Shown here: positions 16,612-24,518 of the stretch, in pieces | Layout: each line of letters opens with the position of its first letter | How positions within the stretch are numbered: the stretch's first letter is position 1 | Notes under the pieces: generated by a model | Seen by the model: only the letters and a program-made list of their open reading frames with translations | Databases searched by the model: none | Told to the model about the DNA's origin: nothing | Assembly: GCF_042675915.1 (NCBI RefSeq) | Contig: NZ_JBHTKL010000006.1 | Span: 1 to 64,000 of the forward strand | Length of the DNA stretch: 64,000 bases | Direction of reading: 5' to 3' | Origin: Thalassobacillus_A hwangdonensis | GTDB taxonomy: Bacteria > Bacillota > Bacilli > Bacillales > Halobacillaceae | Position numbers and translations under genes: made by a program

Positions 16612-18381
16612 TCATGTTCCCATATATTCTGTTGGGGTATCATCCAGCTGCTGGACTTGATATAGGTTATAGTATCCACCGCGGAGCTGCATAAGTTCGT
16701 CGTGAGATCCGACTTCTTTGATTTCACCGTCTTCAATCAGTACGATGCGATCTGCATGCGTGATGGTTGATAGCCTGTGAGCAACGATGAATGTTGTCCG
16801 GTCTGATGCTAATTTTTCCAACGCCTCCTGGATCAGATGCTCACTTTCCAAGTCAAGCGCAGATGTTGCTTCATCCAGAATAAGCAATGGTGGATTTTTC
16901 AGGAAGACTCTTGCAATTGCAACACGCTGCTTCTGCCCTCCGGAAAGCTTCACTCCTCGCTCTCCTACCATCGTTTTGTAGCCATCAGTCAGATTCATGA
17001 TGAACTCATGTGCATTGGCTGCTTTAGCTGCAGCAATCATGTCTTCATCTGAAGCTTCAGGATTCCCCATTTTGATGTTCATTTCTATCGATTCACTGAA
17101 CAGAATGTTATCCTGCAGGACCATCCCGATTTTGTCACGAAGGCTGCGCGCCTGAACATTCCGGATGTCCTGACCGTCGACGAGGATCCTTCCACCCGTC
17201 ACGTCATAGAAACGGGGGATCAAACTGATGAGCGTCGACTTACCTCCCCCACTCATTCCTACAAAGGCAATGGTTTCGCCTTGCCTGATATCAAGCGAAA
17301 CATCCTTCAGTACAAGTGGTTCTTCTACATCATAACGGAAAGAAACGCCATCGAATGTGACATCCCCATCTACATTCTTCAATTCTTTTGCATCTTTACT
17401 GTCCTGGATATCATACTTTTCATCGATGAATTCGAACACTCGGTCCATGGAAGCGATGGATTGAGTAAGAACTGTCGATGAATTGACCAGCCTGCGCAAT
17501 GGGCCGTAAACACGGTCCATATAACCGATGAACGCAACCATAACACCGATTGTCAATGAACCGGTGATGACCTGGTATCCCGCAAAAAGAATGACAAGAA
17601 TCGGTGCAAGATCGGTGATTGTATTAGTCACTGAGTAGGTGTATGCATTCCAGTTGGTGTGCTTAAGAGCTTTATCAAGAAAATTCGAGTTCTGTACATC
17701 AAATTGCTTCTGTTCATAATCTTCAAGTGCAAAGCTACGGATGACAGGCATTCCCTGAACCCGCTCGTGTAAATGCCCTTGCACTTCAGCCAGCGCCTGA
17801 GAGCGCTCTCGAGTCAACCTGCGTAGCTTCGCATAAAAGAATTTTACAGAGAATCCATACAGCGGGAATAGTGAAATGGCAACGAGTGTTAACCAAGGAT
17901 CATAAGTAAGCATGATAATGATGGCGATAACTATCGTGAACATATCGAGCCAAATATTCATCAGCCCAGTGATGACGAACGTTTTCGTCTGTTCGACATC
18001 ATGGATGACACGTGAAATGACTTCCCCTGTCTTTGTTTTCGAGTAAAACCTTAAACTCAGCCGCTGGATATGATCGAACAGCTTATCTCTCACATCGTAG
18101 AGGATTTTACTTCCGATCCATTGTGCCATGTACTGCCTTATATATTCGACTGGTGGACGGATGACAAGGAAGATGACGAACGCTCCTCCCATGATCCACC
18201 ACAACTGCTCCATTTTTTCAGATTGGGACATATCCCCATTGATGATGTCATCAATCACATATTGAATGATCAAAGGTAATAATAACGGAATTCCAAACTT
18301 AATGACTCCGATGCAGATGGTAAGAATTATTTTTCCTTTATAGGGTTTTACAAATTTCAAATATCGTTTGATCGTATCCAT
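16612..18381 (-). CDS. ygaD: ABC exporter with fused membrane and ATPase domains (YgaD)
   Basis: 589 residues. Six membrane helices lie in the first ~310 residues, then an ATPase domain with Walker A FVGMSGGGKSTLISLIPRFY, signature VKLSGGQKQRVAIARVF, Walker B LLILDEATSALD and H-loop AHRLS. This is the MsbA/YwjA/YgaD class of homodimeric half-transporter exporting lipids or drugs. Start ATG 18381 has AAGGAGG 8 bases upstream; the upstream ATG at 18429 has none. It follows ntdP on the same strand, as in B. subtilis. Confidence 0.93.
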   Translation of the reverse strand: MDTIKRYLKFVKPYKGKIILTICIGVIKFGIPLLLPLIIQYVIDDIINGDMSQSEKMEQLWWIMGGAFVIFLVIRPPVEYIRQYMAQWIGSKILYDVRDKLFDHIQRLSLRFYSKTKTGEVISRVIHDVEQTKTFVITGLMNIWLDMFTIVIAIIIMLTYDPWLTLVAISLFPLYGFSVKFFYAKLRRLTRERSQALAEVQGHLHERVQGMPVIRSFALEDYEQKQFDVQNSNFLDKALKHTNWNAYTYSVTNTITDLAPILVILFAGYQVITGSLTIGVMVAFIGYMDRVYGPLRRLVNSSTVLTQSIASMDRVFEFIDEKYDIQDSKDAKELKNVDGDVTFDGVSFRYDVEEPLVLKDVSLDIRQGETIAFVGMSGGGKSTLISLIPRFYDVTGGRILVDGQDIRNVQARSLRDKIGMVLQDNILFSESIEMNIKMGNPEASDEDMIAAAKAANAHEFIMNLTDGYKTMVGERGVKLSGGQKQRVAIARVFLKNPPLLILDEATSALDLESEHLIQEALEKLASDRTTFIVAHRLSTITHADRIVLIEDGEIKEVGSHDELMQLRGGYYNLYQVQQLDDTPTEYMGT

Positions 18382-18451
18382 TTTCCAGTCCTCCTTTCTA
18401 CATACACGAAGCCGCGCCAATAGAGGCACGGCTCAGTTCGGACGTTGGATT

Positions 18452-18979
18452 TCATCGATACGTAAGATACCGTTCGTACCATTGATCGATGAATTCACCT
18501 GAGAAAGGTCCTTTCCGCTGACGGATCCAGCGGATGAGGGTCTCAACATTGTTATGAAGTATTTTGTCCAATACTTTCGGATAGTTCATTTCCTTTTTAT
18601 GTTGTTCATACTCATCTTCATCCAGTAAGATATACGTCATATCCGGAAATACCTTTACATCAAGGTCATAATCGATGTATTTCAGGCCTTCTTCATCATA
18701 AACGAATGGTGAACTGATGTTGCAGTAGTAGTACACTCCATCATTACGCAGCATACCGATGATGTTGAACCAATGTTTGGAATGGAAATAACAGATCGCA
18801 GGTTCACGGGTTATCCATGTCCGCCCATCACTTTCATGTACTTGTGTACGGTCGTTTGCACCAATTACAACATTACGGGTCCCCTTGAGAACAGTGGTAC
18901 TTTCCCATACGCGGTGCAGGTTCCCGTCGTGCTTGTAGCTTTGTATCTCTATCCTTTTTCCAGGCTCTGGGGCAGGCAT
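18452..18979 (-). CDS. ntdP: NtdP nucleoside tri- and diphosphatase (YgaC, DUF402)
   Basis: 175 residues, clearly alignable from memory with B. subtilis YgaC: the motifs IQSYKHDG, GANDRTQVHESDGRTWITREPA, NIIGMLRNDGVYYYCN and the acidic KYIDYDLDVKVFPD...LLDEDEYE near residue 110-135. DUF402 enzymes of this type hydrolyse nucleoside tri- and diphosphates. The start is ATG 18979 (GAGGGGG 5 bases upstream), giving MPAPEPGK; 19021 would add 14 residues without a site. It is upstream of ygaD, consistent with B. subtilis order. Confidence 0.92.
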   Translation of the reverse strand: MPAPEPGKRIEIQSYKHDGNLHRVWESTTVLKGTRNVVIGANDRTQVHESDGRTWITREPAICYFHSKHWFNIIGMLRNDGVYYYCNISSPFVYDEEGLKYIDYDLDVKVFPDMTYILLDEDEYEQHKKEMNYPKVLDKILHNNVETLIRWIRQRKGPFSGEFIDQWYERYLTYR

Positions 18980-19107
18980 GATATCCCCCTCTCTTTGTAG
19001 TAAATGTATTCGTCTTTTCATCTTTTATCTATTATAACGATAAGTTTCTTCAATTGAAAATATTTGGGTTAAATCCAACTATGTATGTGAGGGTGTATGT
19101 TTCCATC

Positions 19108-19147
19108 ATAAAGAAATCGAGCCTGACCATGGTAGGTCAGGCTCGAT
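19108..19147 (-). terminator. terminator of sspE
   Basis: ATCGAGCCTGACC (19116-19128) pairs perfectly with GGTCAGGCTCGAT (19135-19147). On the minus strand it is followed by TTCTTTATG. It lies about 60 bases after the sspE stop. Confidence 0.8.
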
Positions 19148-19205
19148 TCATCAGCAGCTGCAAGAACAGCTAACTTTTTTGTTTGAAAAGATTCGGGGGT
19201 CTTGA

Positions 19206-19406
19206 TTATTTCTTTTTAGCTTGAGACTGTTGGTTTTGCTTACGCACTTGCTGTGCATCAGTCTCAGAAGCGAACTCAGCACCATATTGTTTTTGTGGTT
19301 GTTGCTGAGCTCCTTGTTGAGCAGCTTGTTGGTTTTGTTGTTTCACATGCTGTTTGTTTGTACCAGCAGCAGTTTGGTTTTGGTTTTGATTTTGGTTTTT
19401 AGCCAT
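19206..19406 (-). CDS. sspE: Gamma-type small acid-soluble spore protein
   Basis: 66 residues, extremely rich in Gln and Asn with no aromatic core: KNQNQNQNQTAAGTNKQ, then the family hallmark EFASETDAQQVRKQNQQSQA at the C-terminus. Gamma SASPs are amino-acid stores of the spore core, cleaved by the Gpr protease at the FASETD-type site. Only one repeat unit is present; B. subtilis SspE has two. Start ATG 19406 has GGAGGTG 6 bases upstream. A SigG-like promoter is visible upstream. Confidence 0.95.
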   Translation of the reverse strand: MAKNQNQNQNQTAAGTNKQHVKQQNQQAAQQGAQQQPQKQYGAEFASETDAQQVRKQNQQSQAKKK

Positions 19407-19427
19407 CTTTTTCACCTCCGCAACAAT

Positions 19428-19456
19428 TAGAATACCCACATGCACCCCTATTATCC
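19428..19456 (-). promoter_or_regulatory. candidate SigG promoter of sspE
   Basis: Minus strand GGATA (19452-19456), 17 bp, TATTCTA (19428-19434), compared with the SigG consensus GHATR-N17/18-CATNNTA. One base of the -10 deviates. The position 22 bases before the Shine-Dalgarno-proximal start is plausible. Confidence 0.4.
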
Positions 19457-19547
19457 ATTTAAATTAAATATCCATAATTAACCAATACCATCGAATAGGC
19501 TGTCCCTATTCTTTGCATAATACATATATAGAAGGAGGCTTGTTTTC

Positions 19548-19772
19548 ATGTATGTAGGAAGAGACATGAGTGAATTATCAATGATGAGTAAAAACGATTG
19601 GCAGGATAAAGAATTGTCGTATTTCCATTTCGCATTATCCCAGATCGCTCCTTATTTGAACCAGGAGGGCACTGTGATTTTAAGGGAAATCAATGAGGAA
19701 ATCGAGCAGCGCGGAGGCCTTGTCAGGAACGAAGCGACATGGACTAGCGGCACACACCCAACTATGGACTAA
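19548..19772 (+). CDS. small conserved-looking protein of unknown function
   Basis: 74 residues beginning MYVGRDMSELSMMSKNDWQD, acidic and soluble, with a predicted amphipathic helix around LNQEGTVILREINEEIEQRGG. I do not recognise the family. It has a strong AAGGAGG 9 bases before the ATG and good coding character. It lies between sspE (divergent) and mutY (convergent), in the place where B. subtilis has other small genes. A true protein is likely; the role is unknown. Confidence 0.7.
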   Translation: MYVGRDMSELSMMSKNDWQDKELSYFHFALSQIAPYLNQEGTVILREINEEIEQRGGLVRNEATWTSGTHPTMD

Positions 19773-19804
19773 AAAAAGGGTCTGGCATTCGTACAGCCAG
19801 ACCC
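19770..19804 (-). terminator. terminator of mutY
   Basis: Minus strand GGGTCTGGC, 9-base loop, GCCAGACCC followed by TTTTTTTAG. It starts 9 bases after the mutY stop and overlaps the stop of the convergent small gene. Confidence 0.88.
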
Positions 19805-19813
19805 GACATACAA

Positions 19814-20896
19814 TTAAAGGTGTTTCAACATCTTTTGATGGGAAACAGGAAAAGGATAAACGCTCAACTCTTTATACGTTACGAACTTCGCATTCGGAAG
19901 TGCAGCTTCCCTACCTTCTGTTTCAACTGTCAAGACTTCAATCTCCCAGATGATATGGGAAAAAACGTGTTTGATTCGGTCGACATGTCTCATCTTTCGA
20001 ATTTCCAGACCGTATGTTGTCCTGAGCCATTCTGAGAGGTCCTGTTCACCGACCTCCGTTGCAGGAGCCATCGGGAATTCCCATAGATTCGCTAGAAGAC
20101 CATCAGCCGGACGCTGCTGGATCAATACTTCCCCTTCTTCATTCTTAACAATCAGAGCATAATATGGAATTTTCTTTTGTTTCTTTTTCTTCTTTTTGAC
20201 GGGCAATTCTTGTTCCAGCCCCTCATGGTAAGCGCGGCAATGTTTCTGAACCGGGCACAACATACATGTTGGGGATTTCGGAGTACATACGAGTGCCCCT
20301 AATTCCATCAGCCCCTGATTGAAAGATGATGGATCTTCTTTTGAAATGGTTTCCCTGATAAGCAGTTCAAAAAGCTTTCGTGTCGACTGCTTTGCTATAT
20401 CATCATGGATATTCAAGACTCTGGCTAACACTCGCATGACATTTCCATCAACGGCTGGTTCAGGCTGATCGAAGGCAATACTTAAAATCGCACCTTTCGT
20501 ATATGGTCCAATCCCTTTTAACGCACCCAGCTCTTCCGGTTCGTCAGGTACGTGACCATCATAGGATGCTACTACCTCCCGAATCGCGTTTTGGAGGTTA
20601 CGAGCCCGGGAATAGTAACCTAGGCCCTCCCAAGCTTTCAAAACCTCCTGTTCATCCGCTTCTGCAAGTGCTTCCGGCGTCGGAAACCTTTCCATAAAAT
20701 TATTGAAGTATGGAATGACCGTATCGACTTTAGTCTGCTGAAGCATGATTTCAGACACCCAAACGCGATAAGGGTCCTGATTTTCACGCCATGGAAGTGT
20801 GCGCTGTTCAGCTTTGAACCATTCAATCAGGTCGTTCTGAAATGATTGCTCATCAAAGCCCTTTACAATTTCATTTATTCGTTCTACATTCTTCAT
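19814..20896 (-). CDS. mutY: Adenine DNA glycosylase MutY
   Basis: 360 residues. Removes A mispaired with 8-oxoG. Catalytic Glu lies in SEIMLQQTKVDTVIPYF, the helix-hairpin-helix LKGIGPYTKGAILSIAF is followed by AVDGNVMRVLAR with the catalytic Asp, and the [4Fe-4S] ligands are C-x6-C-x2-C-x5-C in VCTPKSPTCMLCPVQKHC. A C-terminal NUDIX-like 8-oxoG recognition domain (ALIVKNEEGEVLIQQRP) completes it. I choose ATG 20896; ATG 20908 directly abuts the Shine-Dalgarno. Adjacent to divergent yfhP, as in B. subtilis. Confidence 0.96.
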   Translation of the reverse strand: MKNVERINEIVKGFDEQSFQNDLIEWFKAEQRTLPWRENQDPYRVWVSEIMLQQTKVDTVIPYFNNFMERFPTPEALAEADEQEVLKAWEGLGYYSRARNLQNAIREVVASYDGHVPDEPEELGALKGIGPYTKGAILSIAFDQPEPAVDGNVMRVLARVLNIHDDIAKQSTRKLFELLIRETISKEDPSSFNQGLMELGALVCTPKSPTCMLCPVQKHCRAYHEGLEQELPVKKKKKKQKKIPYYALIVKNEEGEVLIQQRPADGLLANLWEFPMAPATEVGEQDLSEWLRTTYGLEIRKMRHVDRIKHVFSHIIWEIEVLTVETEGREAALPNAKFVTYKELSVYPFPVSHQKMLKHL

Positions 20897-20970
20897 ATAA
20901 ATCTTCATCCTTCATGCTACTATTACGTTGAACGAGCACCTGGGTTCTTACTAAAGGAGGAAAAACCTAG

Positions 20971-21966
20971 ATGGATACCGGTACTCATATCGTGATGGGC
21001 GTTGCTCTTGGTGGCCTTGCTACCTTGGATCCCGTTGTACAGCAGGATCCACAGCTATTCAATGCCGTACTGATCGGGACATTGGTCGGTTCGCAGGCGC
21101 CCGACTTTGATACAGTTTTAAAACTGAGAAACAATGCAGTATATATCAGGCATCATCGCGGCATCACGCATTCGATGCCGGCCGTCGCCTTCTGGGGGAT
21201 CAGCCTGACAGGCCTCATCTATGCCTTCAATCCTGAAGTCAGCTTTCTTCACTTATGGCTATGGACCTTTTTGGCCGTCATCCTGCATGTGTTCGTTGAT
21301 GTGTTCAACGCCTATGGTACTCAGGCATACCGCCCATTCACCAAACGATGGGTGGCATATGGGTTCATCAATACATTCGATCCCTATATTTTCCTGATGC
21401 ATATTGCAGGTATCATCGCCTGGAACTTAGGCGCGAATCCAGGTTTGACCTGGCTGCTCATCTACTTCGTAATTGCCATGTATTACTTTAAACGATTCTT
21501 TGATAAACGGGAGCTTGTAAAGCTGATCCATGAACATTTTGATGATGTCATCCAAATTGCGACATCACCTACTATCAGGCAAAATGAGTGGCGTATTGCA
21601 ATTACGACGAACACCCACTTCTATGTTGGTCAGGCAGAAAACGGACACATCCACATCCTGGATGAATTCGTCCGTAAGCCGATTCCTACTGAAGATCCGA
21701 TCATGCAGAAAGCGATGACCGATCACAACATTCGTGCATTCCTTTCCTTTTCCCCTGTGTACCGCTGGGAAATGAGCTATTATGATGAATACACGGAAGT
21801 GCGCTTCATTGATTTGCGCTATCGCGCGAAAGGGAGATATCCGTTCGTCGCTGTCGCTCAAGTTGATGACTCGAAAATGAAAATCATCAATTCCTATACA
21901 GGCTGGGTCTTTTCAGAAGAGAAGCTGCAGGATAAACTCGATCTACTCCCGCTTGATTCCCAATAA
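20971..21966 (+). CDS. yfhP: YfhP, membrane-bound metal-dependent hydrolase-like protein (DUF457)
   Basis: 331 residues. The N-terminal ~190 residues contain several membrane helices with the conserved metal-site residues of the YdjM/DUF457 family: THIVMGVALGG, the APDFD motif, RHHRGITHSMP and HVFVDVFNAYGT. A soluble beta-rich domain of ~140 residues follows. In B. subtilis YfhP was described as a negative regulator of its neighbour; the chemistry is not established. AAAGGAGG precedes the ATG. Next to mutY as in B. subtilis. Confidence 0.9.
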   Translation: MDTGTHIVMGVALGGLATLDPVVQQDPQLFNAVLIGTLVGSQAPDFDTVLKLRNNAVYIRHHRGITHSMPAVAFWGISLTGLIYAFNPEVSFLHLWLWTFLAVILHVFVDVFNAYGTQAYRPFTKRWVAYGFINTFDPYIFLMHIAGIIAWNLGANPGLTWLLIYFVIAMYYFKRFFDKRELVKLIHEHFDDVIQIATSPTIRQNEWRIAITTNTHFYVGQAENGHIHILDEFVRKPIPTEDPIMQKAMTDHNIRAFLSFSPVYRWEMSYYDEYTEVRFIDLRYRAKGRYPFVAVAQVDDSKMKIINSYTGWVFSEEKLQDKLDLLPLDSQ

Positions 21967-21969
21967 GGA

Positions 21970-21998
21970 AGAGGATGTCTCATTGAGGCATCCTCTTA
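21970..21998. terminator. hairpin between convergent yfhP and yfhJ
   Basis: AAGAGGATG...CATCCTCTT in the 32-base gap between the two stop codons. Neither side has a clean T tract, so termination strength is uncertain. Confidence 0.45.
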
Positions 21999-22265
21999 TC
22001 AATGCAGTGGTCCTTTTTTATCGAGCATGTGTTTATATTTAGGATTGGTTGCGATGAATTCATGCAATCGCGGACCATAGTTATCGATCCATTGCACGAC
22101 AATCCGCTTCGTCATTTCTTCACCATGATAATCATGTCCAGCCTTCGCTCTCGTCGTTTCAAAGTCTTCCCACAACAACTCCACCCATGTTCGGGCTTCA
22201 TTGATCGTCAAGGAGTCATTTTTCCTTTGAAGTCTGCTTGCCAATTGCTGAAAAATTTCTTCCAT
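21999..22265 (-). CDS. yfhJ: YfhJ family protein
   Basis: 88 residues with the distinctive core EARTWVELLWEDFETTRAKAGHDYHGEEMT and RIVVQWIDNYGPRLHEF shared with B. subtilis YfhJ. A small helical soluble protein of unknown function, conserved in spore formers. Start ATG 22265 has GAGGTGAG 4 bases upstream. It is convergent with yfhP and divergent from the sspK pair. Confidence 0.85.
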   Translation of the reverse strand: MEEIFQQLASRLQRKNDSLTINEARTWVELLWEDFETTRAKAGHDYHGEEMTKRIVVQWIDNYGPRLHEFIATNPKYKHMLDKKGPLH

Positions 22266-22380
22266 TTGTCTCACCTCGACGTTCCAAAGTTTACATCTAC
22301 ATTGTATCACATAGTCTTCTTCTCTTTACACAAACTAAGCTTGCATCTATCCAAGGTGCAAACCATTTCGGGAGGTTGAC

Positions 22381-22548
22381 GTGATGCGGAATAAGACAGT
22401 CGGATTTCCAGAAATGAAAGCGAATGGTGAAGCCAGAGCGAAAGCTGAATTCGCCTCCAAACGTGCCGATGGGACGATCAATACGAAACCACAGCAGCGG
22501 ATGGCTCGTTCTTCCCACCGAATCGATGATGGGAAAGGTGAATTTTAA
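22381..22548 (+). CDS. sspK: Small acid-soluble spore protein K
   Basis: 55 residues (MMRNKTVGFPEMKANGE, then ARAKAEFASKRADGTINTKP, QQRMARSS) matching the SspK family by its EPRAK/SKRADG-like core. SspK is a minor spore-core protein made in the forespore. I use GTG 22381, which aligns with the B. subtilis M-V-R-N-K start and has GGGAGG 5 bases upstream; ATG 22384 is equally possible. It overlaps the next small gene by one base (TAATG), so the two are translationally coupled. Confidence 0.88.
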   Translation: MMRNKTVGFPEMKANGEARAKAEFASKRADGTINTKPQQRMARSSHRIDDGKGEF

Positions 22549-22721
22549 TGGCCAATCAAAAAGGCAGACAGAAAAACAAAAACTTCTTTGATAATATGTA
22601 CCAGGATCCGTTTGATTCTCCAAGGGCTAACCCAAAACATGCCTCACACCAAGTGAATGGTGAAACACAACAATCCCAGACGGGAATCAAAATTGAGAGA
22701 CAGGTACGAAGCAGGGCATAA
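22548..22721 (+). CDS. small basic Asn/Gln-rich protein coupled to sspK
   Basis: 57 residues (starting MANQKGRQKNKNFFDNMYQ), basic at both ends, rich in Asn, Gln and Ser, without hydrophobic core. I do not recognise it, but size, composition and position make a minor spore protein likely. AAAGGTG lies 7 bases before the ATG, inside the end of sspK, and the start codon overlaps the sspK stop. A strong terminator follows. Confidence 0.75.
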   Translation: MANQKGRQKNKNFFDNMYQDPFDSPRANPKHASHQVNGETQQSQTGIKIERQVRSRA

Positions 22722-22728
22722 CAACAAT

Positions 22729-22768
22729 GAAGACGTGCTGATATTCTCCAGCACGTCTTCGTTTTATT
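22729..22768 (+). terminator. terminator of the sspK operon
   Basis: GAAGACGTGCTG (22729-22740) and CAGCACGTCTTC (22749-22760), then GTTTTATTTCTTCTTTT. Confidence 0.9.
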
Positions 22769-22823
22769 TCTTCTTTTAGAAAGTTTAACTTTATTAATGG
22801 AATAAAGTGTAAGAAAATACTAA

Positions 22824-22856
22824 GGCTTCCGCCATAAGTACTTGGTGACAAGCCAA
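22824..22856 (+). other. short hairpin element GGCTTCCGCC + terminator-like stem
   Basis: GGCTTCCGCC, then ACTTGG-TGACAA-gCCAAGT followed by TTTTTCTAA. A related arrangement (GGGCTTCCGCCC next to an ACTT...GC/GC...AAGT stem) occurs at 41222-41275. It could be the 3' end of a small RNA; it lies just downstream of yfhH. Confidence 0.35.
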
Positions 22857-22862
22857 GTTTTT

Positions 22863-23204
22863 CTAATCTTCGATTTTTTCTCCAAGCATTGAAATCGGCA
22901 AGGCGTCTTCTTCCCCTTCTGTCAGACGATTGCCTTTATTATCCGCACGGAATCCCCAGGCGAAACGTCCATTCATGTACTCAATGTGAAAGTGGTGACC
23001 CGGATCCCCGGCGATTTCATATACTTCCCCCGCTTTGAATGCGGAAGGGTCCATCATATAGGATTTAGCAAGGACGATTTTGCGTTCATATACTGCAAAC
23101 TCATTGACCATCCCCATTTGCTCTGCTTTACGGGCCTTCTCCGTAAGTTCAGCCACTTCTTTCCTTAATTCTTCGACTGTATAGTCACTGTATCTTCGTT
23201 CCAT
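22863..23204 (-). CDS. yfhH: YfhH family protein (DUF1811)
   Basis: 113 residues. The N-terminal helical hairpin RYSDYTVEELRKEVAELTEKARKAEQMGMVNEFAVYERK is followed by a small beta domain with GEVYEIAGDPGHHFHIEYMNGRFAWGFR. This matches the YfhH/DUF1811 family of Bacillus, function unknown. AAAGGTGAG lies upstream of the ATG. Position between sspK and recX agrees with B. subtilis. Confidence 0.88.
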   Translation of the reverse strand: MERRYSDYTVEELRKEVAELTEKARKAEQMGMVNEFAVYERKIVLAKSYMMDPSAFKAGEVYEIAGDPGHHFHIEYMNGRFAWGFRADNKGNRLTEGEEDALPISMLGEKIED

Positions 23205-23294
23205 TTCAGCATCTCACCTTTCTTATACATTTACATTTTAACAACCTTTCGTCACAATAGAAAAGGTGAACCGATGAAACAGGAGGTCATTAGT

Positions 23295-23954
23295 ATGAAA
23301 AACATCATGATTACAGGGGCAGGCACAGGATTAGGCAAAGCACTTGCCATCCGTTATGCAGAAGCCGGTAACCATATTATATTACTCGGGCGTACTGAAG
23401 AACGTCTCATTATAGCTAAAGAAGAAATTATTGCCGCTGGAGGGAGTGCAGAAGCAGTCGTGTGTGATGTAACTGAACAAGCTTCTATTCAAGAGGCGAT
23501 CCGACAATTTAATCAAGTAGACGTATTGATTAACAATGCTGGGATTGGAATTTTCGGCGAACTCTCCGATTACACAGAAGAAGACATCGACACGATGATG
23601 AACACCAATATAAAAGGAACGATCCTGATGACAAAGGCAATCCTCCCTTACCTTGAAACATCCAAAGGTCGTGTATTGAACATCATTTCTACTGCAGGCT
23701 TACGTGGAAAAGTGAATGAATCCGTGTATTGTGCAAGTAAATTTGCAGTGCGCGGATTTACTGAGAGCCTTCAGAAGGAATGGGAAAACCGGGACATCAC
23801 CGCTACTGCTGTTTATATGGGTGGGATGGCGACCCCATTCTGGGAGGAAAGCGACCACATTGATGATCCTTCAAGGCTCAAAGACCCGGCTGTTGTAGCA
23901 GAACAGATTTTCACAGAAGACGACGGCAGACCTGAAATCACGATAAAGAAGTAA
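23295..23954 (+). CDS. short-chain dehydrogenase/reductase
   Basis: 219 residues. Rossmann motif ITGAGTGLGKALA, NNAGIGIFG, the catalytic Ser in NIISTAGLRG and YxxxK in YCASK. The shortness of the C-terminal part and the EITIKK ending resemble SDRs of the YqjQ/FabG-like group; the substrate is unknown. Start ATG 23295 has AGGAGG 8 bases upstream; ATG 23274 has no site. It faces the ptsH end across repeat copy D. Confidence 0.88.
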   Translation: MKNIMITGAGTGLGKALAIRYAEAGNHIILLGRTEERLIIAKEEIIAAGGSAEAVVCDVTEQASIQEAIRQFNQVDVLINNAGIGIFGELSDYTEEDIDTMMNTNIKGTILMTKAILPYLETSKGRVLNIISTAGLRGKVNESVYCASKFAVRGFTESLQKEWENRDITATAVYMGGMATPFWEESDHIDDPSRLKDPAVVAEQIFTEDDGRPEITIKK

Positions 23955-23981
23955 AGGAACGTTCCGTTATCAAATAAGTAA

Positions 23982-24108
23982 AGAGAGGGAAGGGAAACGG
24001 TTCGCTTTCCTGCAGGGATGGTGGCAAGCCTCCTCGAGCCAAAAGCTCTGTAGGGTCATGCCAACCATGCCATTCCTGCGGGAGTCTCCCCGTTTCTCTT
24101 CCCTCTCT
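23982..24108 (-). repeat. dispersed structured repeat, copy D (reverse)
   Basis: Closed by AGAGAGGGAAGGGAAACGG (23982-24000) and CCGTTTCTCTTCCCTCTCT (24090-24108). On the minus strand it reads GAGACTCCCGCAGGAATGG, GACCCTACAGAGC, GGCTCGAGGAGGCTTGCC and GCAGGAAAGCGAA, the family landmarks. It lies between convergent genes. Confidence 0.9.
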
Positions 24109-24172
24109 GCAATTGATCCATTAAACGGAAATACCTGACTTCAGTACCTCTATAAAAAGCATAAGAAATAGT

Positions 24173-24218
24173 AAAACGCATGTGAGCTGGTTGAGCTTCA
24201 CATGCGTTTTCTTTATTG
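24173..24218. terminator. bidirectional terminator, ptsH side
   Basis: AAAACGCATGTGA (24173-24185) pairs with TCACATGCGTTTT (24198-24210), followed by CTTTATT on plus and preceded by the T-rich complement on minus. Confidence 0.85.
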
Positions 24219-24228
24219 AAGACTTTAA

Positions 24229-24495
24229 TTATTCTCCAAGGTTCTCTTCTTTCACTTTGTTTACAACTGCTTCAAGTGCTTCTTTCTCATCTTCACCTTC
24301 TGCAGTCAACTTGATGTCTGCACCGCTTGGAATTCCAAGGGACATGACACCCATGATCGATTTCAAGTTGACGCTCTTACCATTGTACTCTAGGTTGACG
24401 TCTGCCTGATATTGTCCTGCTACTTGTACCATAGATGTTGCCGGGCGTGCGTGTACCCCGTCTGCTGCTGTAATTTTCATTGTTTGTTCTACCAT
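24229..24495 (-). CDS. ptsH: HPr phosphocarrier protein
   Basis: 88 residues. The active-site His15 sits in GVHARPATS and the regulatory Ser46 (HPr kinase target) in NLKSIMGVMSLG, so both PTS phosphotransfer and CcpA co-repressor functions should be intact. Start ATG 24495 with GAAGGAG 7 bases upstream. It follows ptsG by 23 bases in the same orientation. Unlike B. subtilis, no ptsI gene follows; a terminator and repeat copy D end the unit. Confidence 0.96.
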   Translation of the reverse strand: MVEQTMKITAADGVHARPATSMVQVAGQYQADVNLEYNGKSVNLKSIMGVMSLGIPSGADIKLTAEGEDEKEALEAVVNKVKEENLGE

Positions 24496-24518
24496 TTTCA
24501 AACACTCCTTCAAGTTTT

